8,334 nt of DNA from Dehalococcoidia bacterium UBA1222 (lineage in GTDB: Bacteria; Chloroflexota; Dehalococcoidia; Dehalococcoidales; UBA1222): positions 43,423-51,756 of the forward strand of contig DBXC01000009.1 of NCBI GenBank assembly GCA_002309415.1, written 5' to 3'. A program made the position numbers and the translations under genes. Below, in pieces: positions 1-7,003 of this stretch. The notes under the pieces are model-generated. The model did not search any database, was not told the DNA's origin, and saw only the letters and a list, made by a program, of their open reading frames with translations. Within the stretch, counting starts at the first letter, position 1. Each line of letters begins with the position of its first letter.

Positions 1-3
1 TCT

Positions 4-1230
4 ATGATCTATATAAAGAGAGAACTGGAAAGAAAATTTCTCAATGCAAATAAAGCTTTTAAAGCAGTCATGGTCATAGGAGCAAGACAAGTCGGAAAGA
101 CCACCATGCTGAAACATCTGGCCAAAGACCAGAACAGGACATACGTCACGATGGACGATACAATGCTGCGTCAATTTGCACAGTCTGACCCAAAGTTATT
201 CTTTAAGACCTATCAGCCTCCCATCCTTATCGATGAGGTGCAAAAAGCACCAGAATTGTTTGAAACGATCAAGATGATCTGCGATGAAAGCGAAGAGAGA
301 GGACTCTTTTGGCTTACAGGTTCACAGAGCAAAAAACTCATGAAGACGGCTGGAGATTCACTTGCAGGAAGGATAGCAATACTGAAGATGTACAGTCTTT
401 CACAACGTGAAATAACGGGCATCTATCCGCCAAACGAATTGGACTTCTCATATACAGCATGGATCACCCGAAAAAAGATGTTCTCCAGCAACGATATACA
501 CGCCACCTTCGAAAGGATATGGAAAGGCGGACTACCTGAGGTTCAAACGCTGGAACCAGAACAAATGCAAGAGTATTTCAACTCTTATATCGAGACTTAT
601 CTTATGCGTGATGCCGTAGATGACAATGGCATCACTGATACAGAAGGTTTTCGCAAATTTCTAAGAGCATGTGCTGCCTTCACAGGTCAGCTTTTGAATT
701 ACAACGACCTTGCTGTATCAGCCGGCGTAACTGGCGCCACGGCTAAAGAATGGGTAAAAATCCTTCAGACCATGGGGATCATCACACTTTTGGAGCCCTA
801 TTACTCAAATGAACTGAAACGTCTGATCAAAACCCCAAAGCTATATTTCAACGATACCGGTTTATGCGCATACCTTTCATCATGGACATCCAGTGACGTG
901 CTGATGAACGGAGCCGCGTCGGGGCACTTTTACGAGAACTATGTAGTCGGAGAGTTCATCAGAAACTATGCCTACGGAAAAGATCGCGTAAACCTGAACT
1001 ATTACCGCGACCGCAACATGAAAGAGATCGATCTAATCGTAGAAGCTAATGGAATCCTCCATCCCATCGAGGTAAAAAAAGGCAGTTCTCCCGACAGGAT
1101 CTCCATCAAAGCATTTTCAGTTCTGAAAGGACAAGAAAAACCTGTTGGAAACGGTGGAATCGTATGCATGATGGACTCGCCTCTTCCCATTGATGAAATG
1201 AATTGTTTCATTCCGTCAAACATCATTTAA
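4..1230 (+). CDS. AAA-family ATPase with C-terminal DUF4143 domain
   Basis: A 408-residue protein of the widespread stand-alone ATPase family that pairs an N-terminal AAA_14 ATPase with a C-terminal DUF4143 domain; its cellular role is not established. Visible motifs are a Walker A loop GARQVGKT (residues 26-33), a Walker B strand ILIDEVQ (74-80, with D77 and E78), and a sensor-1 like LTGSQS (104-109). The middle (about 195-300) looks like the helical/winged-helix part. The C-terminus has a PD-(D/E)XK-like arrangement: EID (341-343), then IEVKKG with E356 and K358. The length is normal for the family and the gene is intact. The ATG is at position 4, so any ribosome binding site lies outside the window. 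It converges on the next gene, 64 bp away, and has no visible link to the molybdenum enzyme. The family call is firm; the function is unknown. Confidence 0.93.
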   Translation: MIYIKRELERKFLNANKAFKAVMVIGARQVGKTTMLKHLAKDQNRTYVTMDDTMLRQFAQSDPKLFFKTYQPPILIDEVQKAPELFETIKMICDESEERGLFWLTGSQSKKLMKTAGDSLAGRIAILKMYSLSQREITGIYPPNELDFSYTAWITRKKMFSSNDIHATFERIWKGGLPEVQTLEPEQMQEYFNSYIETYLMRDAVDDNGITDTEGFRKFLRACAAFTGQLLNYNDLAVSAGVTGATAKEWVKILQTMGIITLLEPYYSNELKRLIKTPKLYFNDTGLCAYLSSWTSSDVLMNGAASGHFYENYVVGEFIRNYAYGKDRVNLNYYRDRNMKEIDLIVEANGILHPIEVKKGSSPDRISIKAFSVLKGQEKPVGNGGIVCMMDSPLPIDEMNCFIPSNII

Positions 1231-1265
1231 GCTGTCGATTCAATGTCACTGGACCGACGCAGAAA

Positions 1266-1277
1266 ATAACATGTTAT
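1266..1277. repeat. 12-bp perfect palindrome between convergent genes
   Basis: ATAACATGTTAT is its own reverse complement. It lies in the 64-bp gap between two convergent genes. With no loop and no T-run it is not a typical intrinsic terminator. It could be a protein-binding site or chance; no clear terminator is visible for either gene here. Confidence 0.3.
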
Positions 1278-1294
1278 CGCTTTGGATTATAGAC

Positions 1295-2569
1295 TTAAAA
1301 TGCACTATCTGTTTTTGGGTTAACCAAGTTGTTTAATTCTTTTTCCAACAATGATGTTTCCCATTTAATATTTATAAGTTTTATGAATTGAGGATCTTCC
1401 GTACCAACATCGCAACAGTCACTATTGCAAGACGTTTCTTCAACAGCCCTAGTTTCGTCATATACAAGTGGCTCTGCGTTTTCTTGTTCCTGCTGAGTTC
1501 TTTCCATGATAACCAATGGTGAATCATTCCTTGTTGCTTTTACCGGATTGCTGTTGGAATCATTTATAATCTGATTAAAAACACTTGGCTCAATGCTTTC
1601 ATAACAAAGAACGATTGTACCGTGCGTAGGTTTAGTAATAGTAGCATGGCGTTTTACAGAACATGCTTTTTTCTCAATATTTATAGTATTCTGTATCACG
1701 AACTCTAGATTGATATCGGGTCTACACAAAAGAGTTCTTTCAGAACAAATGTTTAAGTCATCGATACTATCTGAGAAGTAAATGTACATATCCGGCCAAA
1801 GATCATTCAAACCATAGTCAATCTGAATCTCATCTATATTCAACCATTGTCTGTTAGTACTTCGCTTGGAAGAATTCCAAAATGGAGAATAATGATCGCA
1901 TCTAAGCGCCACGTACTTTTCTAAAACAGGCGAATACGTAATCATTCTTGAAGATAGGAAGCCACAACTGGCAGAATACTCAAAAACCAATTGCTCGGTT
2001 CGTTTTATTTGTGGTGGTTCGTCGAACCTGTTTAAGCTTGGTGTGCCATTCACTGCATCCGCATCATATGAAGAGTCGGGAGAAAATGCTGTAAACAATT
2101 CGCTACCATTCAGGAATAACAGCAGTTTTAAACAGATATATCTACTATACCCCCTCTTGAATAATTCACTAGCTTTTCGCGTCAAGAGTCTTGTCGAATT
2201 AATGGAAAACTCATCGATGGAGATATTGGACCTCAACACATCGAACAAATCGCTAAAAATGAACCCAGCAAGAGTATCAAGCGGGTCTTTAATAAAAGCA
2301 GCAAGGACCCTATCTAGTTCGATATTCGAGAGTGAATACTTTTCTTTTACCTGTTCAGATACAACCGACCAGTTTTCCGTCAGTTGATATGCCTTTTCAA
2401 GACGTCGCTCCATCAATTCCTCGACAAAGTCATAGCGAACTTTCTGGAAAAGAGAATAGAATTCGCCTCTGATTTCAGTTGGAATACTAATCGTTGATGG
2501 CCTAATACTGATACTGGGATGATCAGCAATAAAATGTAAAAGCAAATCAAAATCATTTTCCCATTTCAT
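1295..2569 (-). CDS. uncharacterised 424-residue protein downstream of the molybdenum hydroxylase operon
   Basis: I do not recognise this protein. It starts at an ATG preceded by a strong Shine-Dalgarno (AGGAGGG, positions 2577-2583 on the complementary strand) with a 7-base gap, so it is clearly a translated gene. There is no signal peptide and no convincing membrane span. The N-terminal half (about 1-155) reads as mostly helical, with many charged residues. The middle (about 185-345) is mixed and looks more strand-rich. Residues about 345-380 are polar and probably disordered. A small cysteine cluster, SCNSDCC (C381, C385, C386), sits near the end before a final helix. The sequence looks more AT-rich than the hydroxylase genes, by rough counting of a few lines. 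It lies 65 bp after the FAD subunit gene in the same direction, behind a strong hairpin, so it could be read through from the operon or be independent. No function is assigned. Confidence 0.82.
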   Translation of the reverse strand: MKWENDFDLLLHFIADHPSISIRPSTISIPTEIRGEFYSLFQKVRYDFVEELMERRLEKAYQLTENWSVVSEQVKEKYSLSNIELDRVLAAFIKDPLDTLAGFIFSDLFDVLRSNISIDEFSINSTRLLTRKASELFKRGYSRYICLKLLLFLNGSELFTAFSPDSSYDADAVNGTPSLNRFDEPPQIKRTEQLVFEYSASCGFLSSRMITYSPVLEKYVALRCDHYSPFWNSSKRSTNRQWLNIDEIQIDYGLNDLWPDMYIYFSDSIDDLNICSERTLLCRPDINLEFVIQNTINIEKKACSVKRHATITKPTHGTIVLCYESIEPSVFNQIINDSNSNPVKATRNDSPLVIMERTQQEQENAEPLVYDETRAVEETSCNSDCCDVGTEDPQFIKLINIKWETSLLEKELNNLVNPKTDSAF

Positions 2570-2591
2570 TTTTCCACCCTCCTGTCCAAAC

Positions 2592-2623
2592 CAATGGAGG
2601 CGGAATGGTCTCCGCCTCCATTG
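2592..2623 (-). terminator. 13-bp perfect hairpin after the FAD subunit gene; terminator or attenuator-like
   Basis: CAATGGAGGCGGA (2592-2604) and TCCGCCTCCATTG (2611-2623) pair perfectly around a six-base loop. On the minus strand the hairpin begins 11 bases after the stop codon of the FAD subunit gene. It is followed only by a short TTT, not a proper T-run, and then, 8 bases after the stem, by the Shine-Dalgarno of the next gene. It may be a weak or partial terminator, a 3' mRNA-stabilising hairpin, or an element that lowers expression of the downstream gene. The structure is certain; its role is inferred. Confidence 0.5.
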
Positions 2624-2634
2624 AAATCCATTAA

Positions 2635-3603
2635 TTATTTGAGCCCTTCGATTGCTCTCTTGACTAATGCAGAAGCAATTTGGACTTTATATCGATTGCT
2701 GTTGTTTGTAACCTGTGCCGTTGTCAAAGGATTGGCCTTTGCGACTACTGTTTCGCCAGCTTTTGCTGCATCGGATGCATCGACATCTGCAAATGCTTTA
2801 GGTTCATTGTAGACACCGCCGAGGGCGATCTGTGCTTTGCCGCCAGATACTACGACTGCGGCTGAGACCTGAGGGAAGTCGATGGCTTTTCGGAATGCCC
2901 ACTTCTTGTAGGTGCTCTTTGTGCCTGCTGCAGGAGTAGGTATCTGGATCTCTCTGACGACTTCGTCAATATCAAGTGCATTGATCTGTTCACCGCGTGC
3001 AGTGCCATATTCCTTGTTAGGAACTTTGAAAAAGTCTGCTGCTTCCCAGGTCTTCTTGGTGGTAACGATCTTTGCACCAAGTGCGACAAGTGCAGGAGCA
3101 GTATCAGAAGGACAGACGGCCATGCAACCGCCGACGCCACCATAGATGGAGTGATATCGGCAGACACCGGAGATGGCATAGCAGACTCCACCCTTTACCT
3201 TTCGGGCACAGGGGAAGTGATTGAATTCATTTCGATAGTAGATACATCGGGGTTTCTGGCAGATGTTGCCACCGATGGTACCCATATTTCGGAGCTCAGG
3301 AGATGCAACCAGTTTGGCTGCTTCAGCAAGAGCGGTGTAGTTCTTCTTGACTACATCAGATTCAGCGATATCGGTAAGTTTGGTGAGTGCACCGATCTTA
3401 AGGAAACCGGCTTCTTCTTTGATGTATGCAGCGTTTGCAATTCTCTTGATATCGATAACGGTATCGGGAAGATTGGGGGTATGCATACCCTTGAGACCAT
3501 AAACGAGGTCAGTACCGCCAGCAATTACAGCTGATTTACCATCGGCTAAGAGGGCGGCAGCTTCGTCAAAACTTGCAACAGATACGTATTTAACGTCTTT
3601 CAT
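2635..3603 (-). CDS. molybdenum hydroxylase FAD-binding subunit with Cys-rich [4Fe-4S]-type insertion
   Basis: A 322-residue FAD-binding (medium) subunit of the xanthine dehydrogenase / aldehyde oxidoreductase family. It would pass electrons from the iron-sulfur subunit to FAD and on to an acceptor. FAD-binding motifs are AGGTDLV (residues 28-34) and TIGGNI (109-114). After the second motif comes a cysteine-rich insertion: C115, C120, C132, C141, C148, C160 and C164, ending in CPSDTAPAL. A similar insertion holds a [4Fe-4S] cluster in 4-hydroxybenzoyl-CoA reductase HcrB and E. coli PaoB. By my alignment from memory the four ligands would be C120, C132, C141 and C160. The C-terminal CO dehydrogenase flavoprotein-like domain follows (about 215-320). 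There is no signal peptide. The ATG has a good Shine-Dalgarno (AGGAGG) and follows the large subunit stop by 17 bases. The family call is firm; the substrate is unknown. Confidence 0.93.
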   Translation of the reverse strand: MKDVKYVSVASFDEAAALLADGKSAVIAGGTDLVYGLKGMHTPNLPDTVIDIKRIANAAYIKEEAGFLKIGALTKLTDIAESDVVKKNYTALAEAAKLVASPELRNMGTIGGNICQKPRCIYYRNEFNHFPCARKVKGGVCYAISGVCRYHSIYGGVGGCMAVCPSDTAPALVALGAKIVTTKKTWEAADFFKVPNKEYGTARGEQINALDIDEVVREIQIPTPAAGTKSTYKKWAFRKAIDFPQVSAAVVVSGGKAQIALGGVYNEPKAFADVDASDAAKAGETVVAKANPLTTAQVTNNSNRYKVQIASALVKRAIEGLK

Positions 3604-3620
3604 TTCTTATTCTCCTCCTC

Positions 3621-6056
3621 TTATGCCTTCATCAATGCTTCGTAATCGGCACCAACACCGCGTTCGAGAGCCTTCAATACACGATCTGCACTCACGGGGC
3701 CTTTCTCATGGTCGGTCCAGACACCGATAGCATTAAACATCGCCTGGAACACTGTACACATATTCGTGATAGCAGGTTCTGAGATACCATGACATCCGAA
3801 TGGACCGCCGGCATCTTCTGACTGATAGTCAGTGAAATGATGGGTGGAGAAGTCAAAGTCAAGATATGTTGGGAACTGAGCTTCAGTGTAAAGAGATGAG
3901 ATATTAGCACCAGTCGCTTCATCGTAGATATCACCGAAGAAAAGTGTCGTTGAATGAACCAATTCCGTCGCAGTACCTAATTCTCTGATGACACCCTGTT
4001 TGAATATCGAACATCCTGAATCCACGACCAGATAGTAGTTGAGGATCTCAACTTCACCTGTTGCAGTGTCTACTGCCACTTCGCAAACAGCACCGGACTG
4101 CCCGTTAGTCCTGACAGGATCGTCTATATGGATATAGGTCTCACCCTTGTCGTTCTTCTTTTCTCTCCATGCACCGCCATTTCTTTGTCCGAGTAGGTTC
4201 TGGAGATCATTAGTAACGTTTGAATTAGTTCCGTTGTAACCTTCAGCTGTTGATGCGGTGCAATTACCTAATCCTACTTTTGAAAATGGAAGTGATATAG
4301 AGTGGTCTTTCTTGTAGTAAATGACACTATCAATGGATTCAAGGTCAGCCTTCGTGATGCCTGCGATAGCGTTGAAAGGGGCCTTCTTGAGAGCGAGATC
4401 ATACATCTTCCATTTCATTTCCATAGCCGCATTGAAGAAGGCAGAGGCGATTGAACAAGTATGTTTAGAACCAGACTGGTTACCAGCATTCATGCCGACA
4501 TCAGTATTTGCCCAAGCACCAAGAATCACATCTTCGTCTTTTGCACCAAGGACTTCTGCAGTAACGGTACAGCAAACTGTAGTACCGCCGGCGCAACCAC
4601 GTGCAGACCCTGTAATGACATGGAACGTACCATCAGAATGAGCCTTGATGATCGCACCCAAGCCGACACCGGATGAATAACCATGGGAGTCGATATGGCT
4701 GGAAATAGCAATGCCATGCATCCTCTTGTCGCCGTTATGGTAGATATCATCAACGGTCTTTGTTGCAGGAAGATGATACTTATTACGATAATCTGACCAT
4801 TCTGCAGCATAGTTCAAAAGATTGGTTATCTCGAATGATCCCCAATGTGTTGCAGCACCTTCCTTTGCAATAGTATCCATGGGATTGACATTCTTGAGTC
4901 TAAGATCAAGAGGATTCATACCAAGCTTGTAAGCAATCTTATCAAGGGCAGTTTCAGTATTATGTGCACCCGGAGGATCCCCTACGTCCCTCCAATATTT
5001 CCTCTTGGGCGTATTGGTTAAAACGCCAGTGATCTGGTAGTGAGCATTAGGAACATCCCATGTATTCTGGATACCGAAAAGGACATCTTCCGCAGGACAG
5101 TACAGATAGCCATCATTAGAATAGAACTGGGCATCCCACGCAAGAATCTTCCCATCATTGGTACCACCGACCTTCATCTTCGATTTGACTGAGAAATGGC
5201 GATAGATACTGGTGTTATTTGACTGACGGGTATTCTTGTATAGAACAGGATGGCCTCCGACCTTCTTGGACATTGAACATGCTTCTACGATACCCCATTC
5301 ACCGGTCTTGCCACCAAAACCACCACAGTTGAAGGGAGAATAGACATGACATCTGTTTTCAGGCATCTTGAAAGCAGAAACTATAGCACTTTTAGTTCCA
5401 TATACATTCTGCGTGCCAGAGTATGCATACACATCATCTCCAACCCACCAAGCAAGAGACTGATGTGCCTCTAGTTCGTTATGAGCATATGACGTGGTCC
5501 AAGGATATTCGATATCCATAATCCAATCGCACTGAGCAAAGCCTTTAGCAAGATCGCCACGTTCGACACTTCTGAGTACTTTAAGATTCGAAGCAGGGTT
5601 ATTGCCAACAAGAACAGCATCAGCTTTACCATCGTTCTCTATCGCTTCATCGGGATCAAAGATACTTGGAAGCTCTTCATATTCGACCTTGACCAAATTG
5701 ACTGCACGAAGAGCTGTATACCAGTTGTCAGCAATGACTCCTGCAAATGCCTGTCCCCAGCAGTCAACATGATTGGACCAACACGGAACATCACTGGCAG
5801 TGACGACATCAATAACACCCGGAAGCTTCTTAGCCTCGGAAAAATCAATCGATTTTATATTAGCATGTGATACCGTAGATAGTACTGGAGCAGCAAAGTA
5901 TTTCTGACCAGTCCAATGATCCGCCGTAAAGAAAGCTCTGCCAGTAACGATCTGCTTACCGGATTTATCATGTACCGAAAGATTATCGAGAACAGACCTT
6001 TGTACGGTCTTGTGGTCAGTTCGTTCTTTACCAAGAGGATACTGTACGTAAGGCAT
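3621..6056 (-). CDS. molybdenum hydroxylase molybdopterin-binding large subunit
   Basis: An 811-residue catalytic subunit of the xanthine dehydrogenase family, which hydroxylates its substrate with water at a molybdopterin-bound molybdenum. The a/b hammerhead domain covers about residues 25-140 (SHANIKSIDF, LPGVIDVVTASDV). The molybdopterin-binding part includes HNELEAH (192-198), GGFGGK (245-250), TNTPKRKYWRDVGDPPGAHN (347-366) and LGMNPLDLRLKN (378-389). The catalytic glutamate is probably E760 in GISEP. The usual cofactor-contact stretch near 483-496 is divergent: GSARGCAGGTTVCC has Ala where the common GQG motif has Gln. There is no signal peptide, so export would rely on the small subunit. 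The ATG overlaps the small subunit stop by one base (TAATG), with GGAGGTG seven bases upstream inside the small gene, indicating coupled translation. The sequence does not show whether the substrate is a purine, aldehyde, N-heterocycle or CoA thioester. Confidence 0.93.
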   Translation of the reverse strand: MPYVQYPLGKERTDHKTVQRSVLDNLSVHDKSGKQIVTGRAFFTADHWTGQKYFAAPVLSTVSHANIKSIDFSEAKKLPGVIDVVTASDVPCWSNHVDCWGQAFAGVIADNWYTALRAVNLVKVEYEELPSIFDPDEAIENDGKADAVLVGNNPASNLKVLRSVERGDLAKGFAQCDWIMDIEYPWTTSYAHNELEAHQSLAWWVGDDVYAYSGTQNVYGTKSAIVSAFKMPENRCHVYSPFNCGGFGGKTGEWGIVEACSMSKKVGGHPVLYKNTRQSNNTSIYRHFSVKSKMKVGGTNDGKILAWDAQFYSNDGYLYCPAEDVLFGIQNTWDVPNAHYQITGVLTNTPKRKYWRDVGDPPGAHNTETALDKIAYKLGMNPLDLRLKNVNPMDTIAKEGAATHWGSFEITNLLNYAAEWSDYRNKYHLPATKTVDDIYHNGDKRMHGIAISSHIDSHGYSSGVGLGAIIKAHSDGTFHVITGSARGCAGGTTVCCTVTAEVLGAKDEDVILGAWANTDVGMNAGNQSGSKHTCSIASAFFNAAMEMKWKMYDLALKKAPFNAIAGITKADLESIDSVIYYKKDHSISLPFSKVGLGNCTASTAEGYNGTNSNVTNDLQNLLGQRNGGAWREKKNDKGETYIHIDDPVRTNGQSGAVCEVAVDTATGEVEILNYYLVVDSGCSIFKQGVIRELGTATELVHSTTLFFGDIYDEATGANISSLYTEAQFPTYLDFDFSTHHFTDYQSEDAGGPFGCHGISEPAITNMCTVFQAMFNAIGVWTDHEKGPVSADRVLKALERGVGADYEALMKA

Positions 6057-6796
6057 TAGTCAACACCTCCAACTAAACATTCGACCTGTTTGGTCATATT
6101 GGCACAGAAGCAAAGATGTCCGGAGAAGGCTTCCTGAACATCTGCCGCAGTGGGTTTAGGATTCTTCTTAATCAGTGCTTCGCCAGCCATGATGAGACCA
6201 GGAGTGCAGTAACCGCACTGGTATGCATCGAATTCATAGAATTTCTTCTGGACAGGATCAAGATCAGCCCCATCTGAAAAGGCTTCGAGGGTCTTGATCT
6301 CCATACCTTCGCAGTCAACGGCGAGCATCAGACAAGCGAACATAGGAATGCCATCAGCGTGGATAGTACAGGTACCGCAGTTGCCAAGATCGCAGCCGAG
6401 CTTGACGCTGTAGAAACCGAGTACATCGCGGAGGACATAGGCAAGAGGCCACCAGGGTTCGACGACCATAGTATAGTCTTTGCCGTTCACATTGAGGGTG
6501 ACGAGGTTTTCGATCTGCTTGCCGGCGTGTTCAGCAGCGTAGTGGGACTGAAGATCTGCTAAAGTTGAGAACTTCTGGCTGTCGACGGGGCAAACATATT
6601 CGGATTTGGTGTCTGTTTTGGTGACAGTATTGGTGACTGTATTAGTGACTGTATTAGTGACAGTCTTGGTCTCTGCCTTACCATTACAGGCTGAGAGTAT
6701 GGCTGCAGAACCAATAGTTGCTCCTCCAACTACGAGACCTGCATCCTTGAGGAACTCTCTTCGGGATACCGTTGTCTTTTTCTCTTCCAAAGACAC
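6056..6796 (-). CDS. Tat-exported lipoprotein [2Fe-2S] small subunit of molybdenum hydroxylase, with C2H2-like segment
   Basis: A 246-residue iron-sulfur subunit, much longer than the usual 150-170 residues because of an N-terminal extension of about 95 residues. In order: a twin-arginine motif SRREFLK (11-17) and a hydrophobic stretch (19-34); a lipobox LSAC with C37 as the likely lipidated cysteine; a Thr-rich linker of TVTN repeats (about 41-64); a C2H2-finger-like segment with C69, D72, H85 and H90; then the ferredoxin domain. The first cluster is held by C135, C140, C143 and C155, and the second by C194, C197, C229 and C231 (CGYC and CFC). All eight ligands are present. The start is GTG, chosen because AAGGAG lies six bases upstream and the Tat motif then falls at the expected distance. 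It is the first gene of the operon and probably the export signal and membrane anchor for all three subunits. The enzyme family and Tat lipoprotein calls are strong; the finger function is inference. Confidence 0.93.
   Translation of the reverse strand: MSLEEKKTTVSRREFLKDAGLVVGGATIGSAAILSACNGKAETKTVTNTVTNTVTNTVTKTDTKSEYVCPVDSQKFSTLADLQSHYAAEHAGKQIENLVTLNVNGKDYTMVVEPWWPLAYVLRDVLGFYSVKLGCDLGNCGTCTIHADGIPMFACLMLAVDCEGMEIKTLEAFSDGADLDPVQKKFYEFDAYQCGYCTPGLIMAGEALIKKNPKPTAADVQEAFSGHLCFCANMTKQVECLVGGVD
6608..6679 (-). repeat. six 12-bp tandem repeats encoding a Thr-rich linker
   Basis: Six consecutive 12-base units inside the small subunit gene encode, in reading order, KAET, KTVT, NTVT, NTVT, NTVT and KTDT. 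The four central units (6620-6667) are nearly identical at the DNA level, for example GGTGACTGTATT and AGTGACTGTATT on the plus strand. The outer two are diverged. The repeat makes a flexible, extended spacer between the lipid anchor and the folded part. Its unit length is a multiple of three, so copy number could change without a frameshift. Confidence 0.9.
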
Positions 6797-6802
6797 TTTT
6801 TA

Positions 6803-6808
6803 CTCCTT
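6803..6808 (-). promoter_or_regulatory. Shine-Dalgarno fixing the GTG start of the small subunit
   Basis: AAGGAG on the minus strand lies six bases before the GTG at 6796. No ATG in this frame with comparable spacing is visible, so this site sets the start. Confidence 0.75.
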
Positions 6809-6889
6809 AAAAATGAAATAAATTGGATTCCTAACAAGTCGACTGAAAGTATTTCAACCTCCCGCAGACAGTCTAAATAGTTAAAAAAC

Positions 6890-6902
6890 GTTCTTGAAGA
6901 AC
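6890..6902. promoter_or_regulatory. candidate operator palindrome GTTCTTGAAGAAC
   Basis: Two perfect 6-bp arms surround one central base, midway in the divergent region. Size and position suit a regulator binding site. A minus-strand hairpin followed by a T-run is an alternative reading, but the arms leave too little loop for a strong terminator. Confidence 0.35.
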
Positions 6903-6943
6903 AAACTAAAAGTTTTGTTTGAAAAGTGAACATACGATCAAAA

Positions 6944-6957
6944 ATGTACAAATACAT
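6944..6957. promoter_or_regulatory. candidate operator inverted repeat ATGTA-N4-TACAT
   Basis: Two 5-bp arms with a four-base spacer lie about 17 bp upstream of the -35-like box of the regulator gene. The geometry resembles small TetR-family operators. It is short enough to occur by chance in AT-rich DNA. Confidence 0.3.
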
Positions 6958-6973
6958 ACCAATCCGGTAGTGG

Positions 6974-7003
6974 TTGAAAGTTCTCAAATTCCTCTTTTAA
7001 ACT
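6974..7003 (+). promoter_or_regulatory. sigma-70-like promoter of the TetR-type regulator
   Basis: TTGAAA (6974-6979) and TAAACT (6998-7003) are 18 bases apart, matching the -35 and -10 consensus at 5/6 and 4/6. Transcription would begin near 7010, leaving a leader of about 37 bases before the ATG. The same TAAACT with a downstream CAGCAG recurs in the promoter-like sequence before the epimerase gene. Confidence 0.45.

Noticed and set aside
2043..2387. Plus-strand open frame of 114 codons
   Set aside because: It lies antisense within the 424-residue gene, which has the better start and ribosome site.
2850..3191. Minus-strand open frame of 113 codons
   Set aside because: It is an alternative frame on the same strand inside the FAD subunit gene and disagrees with the recognised protein.
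3151..3534. Plus-strand open frame of 127 codons
   Set aside because: It lies wholly antisense to the FAD subunit gene, whose motifs are unambiguous, and resembles no known protein.
6521..6601. The small subunit as a DNA-binding zinc-finger protein
   Set aside because: The segment follows a Tat signal and lipobox and precedes a complete ferredoxin domain, so a role in DNA binding is unlikely despite the pattern.
6608..6679. Possible CRISPR or regulatory iteron array
   Set aside because: The units are 12 bp with no spacers and are in frame inside a coding gene, encoding a Thr-rich linker.
6606..6821. Plus-strand open frame with a repeated hydrophobic Val-Leu-Val-Thr stretch resembling a membrane segment
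   Set aside because: It is the antisense reading of the 12-bp repeats and Tat region of the small subunit gene; it has no ribosome site.
6730..6987. Minus-strand open frame of 85 codons across the divergent region
   Set aside because: It overlaps the small subunit start in another frame, has no good ribosome site and would occupy the control region.
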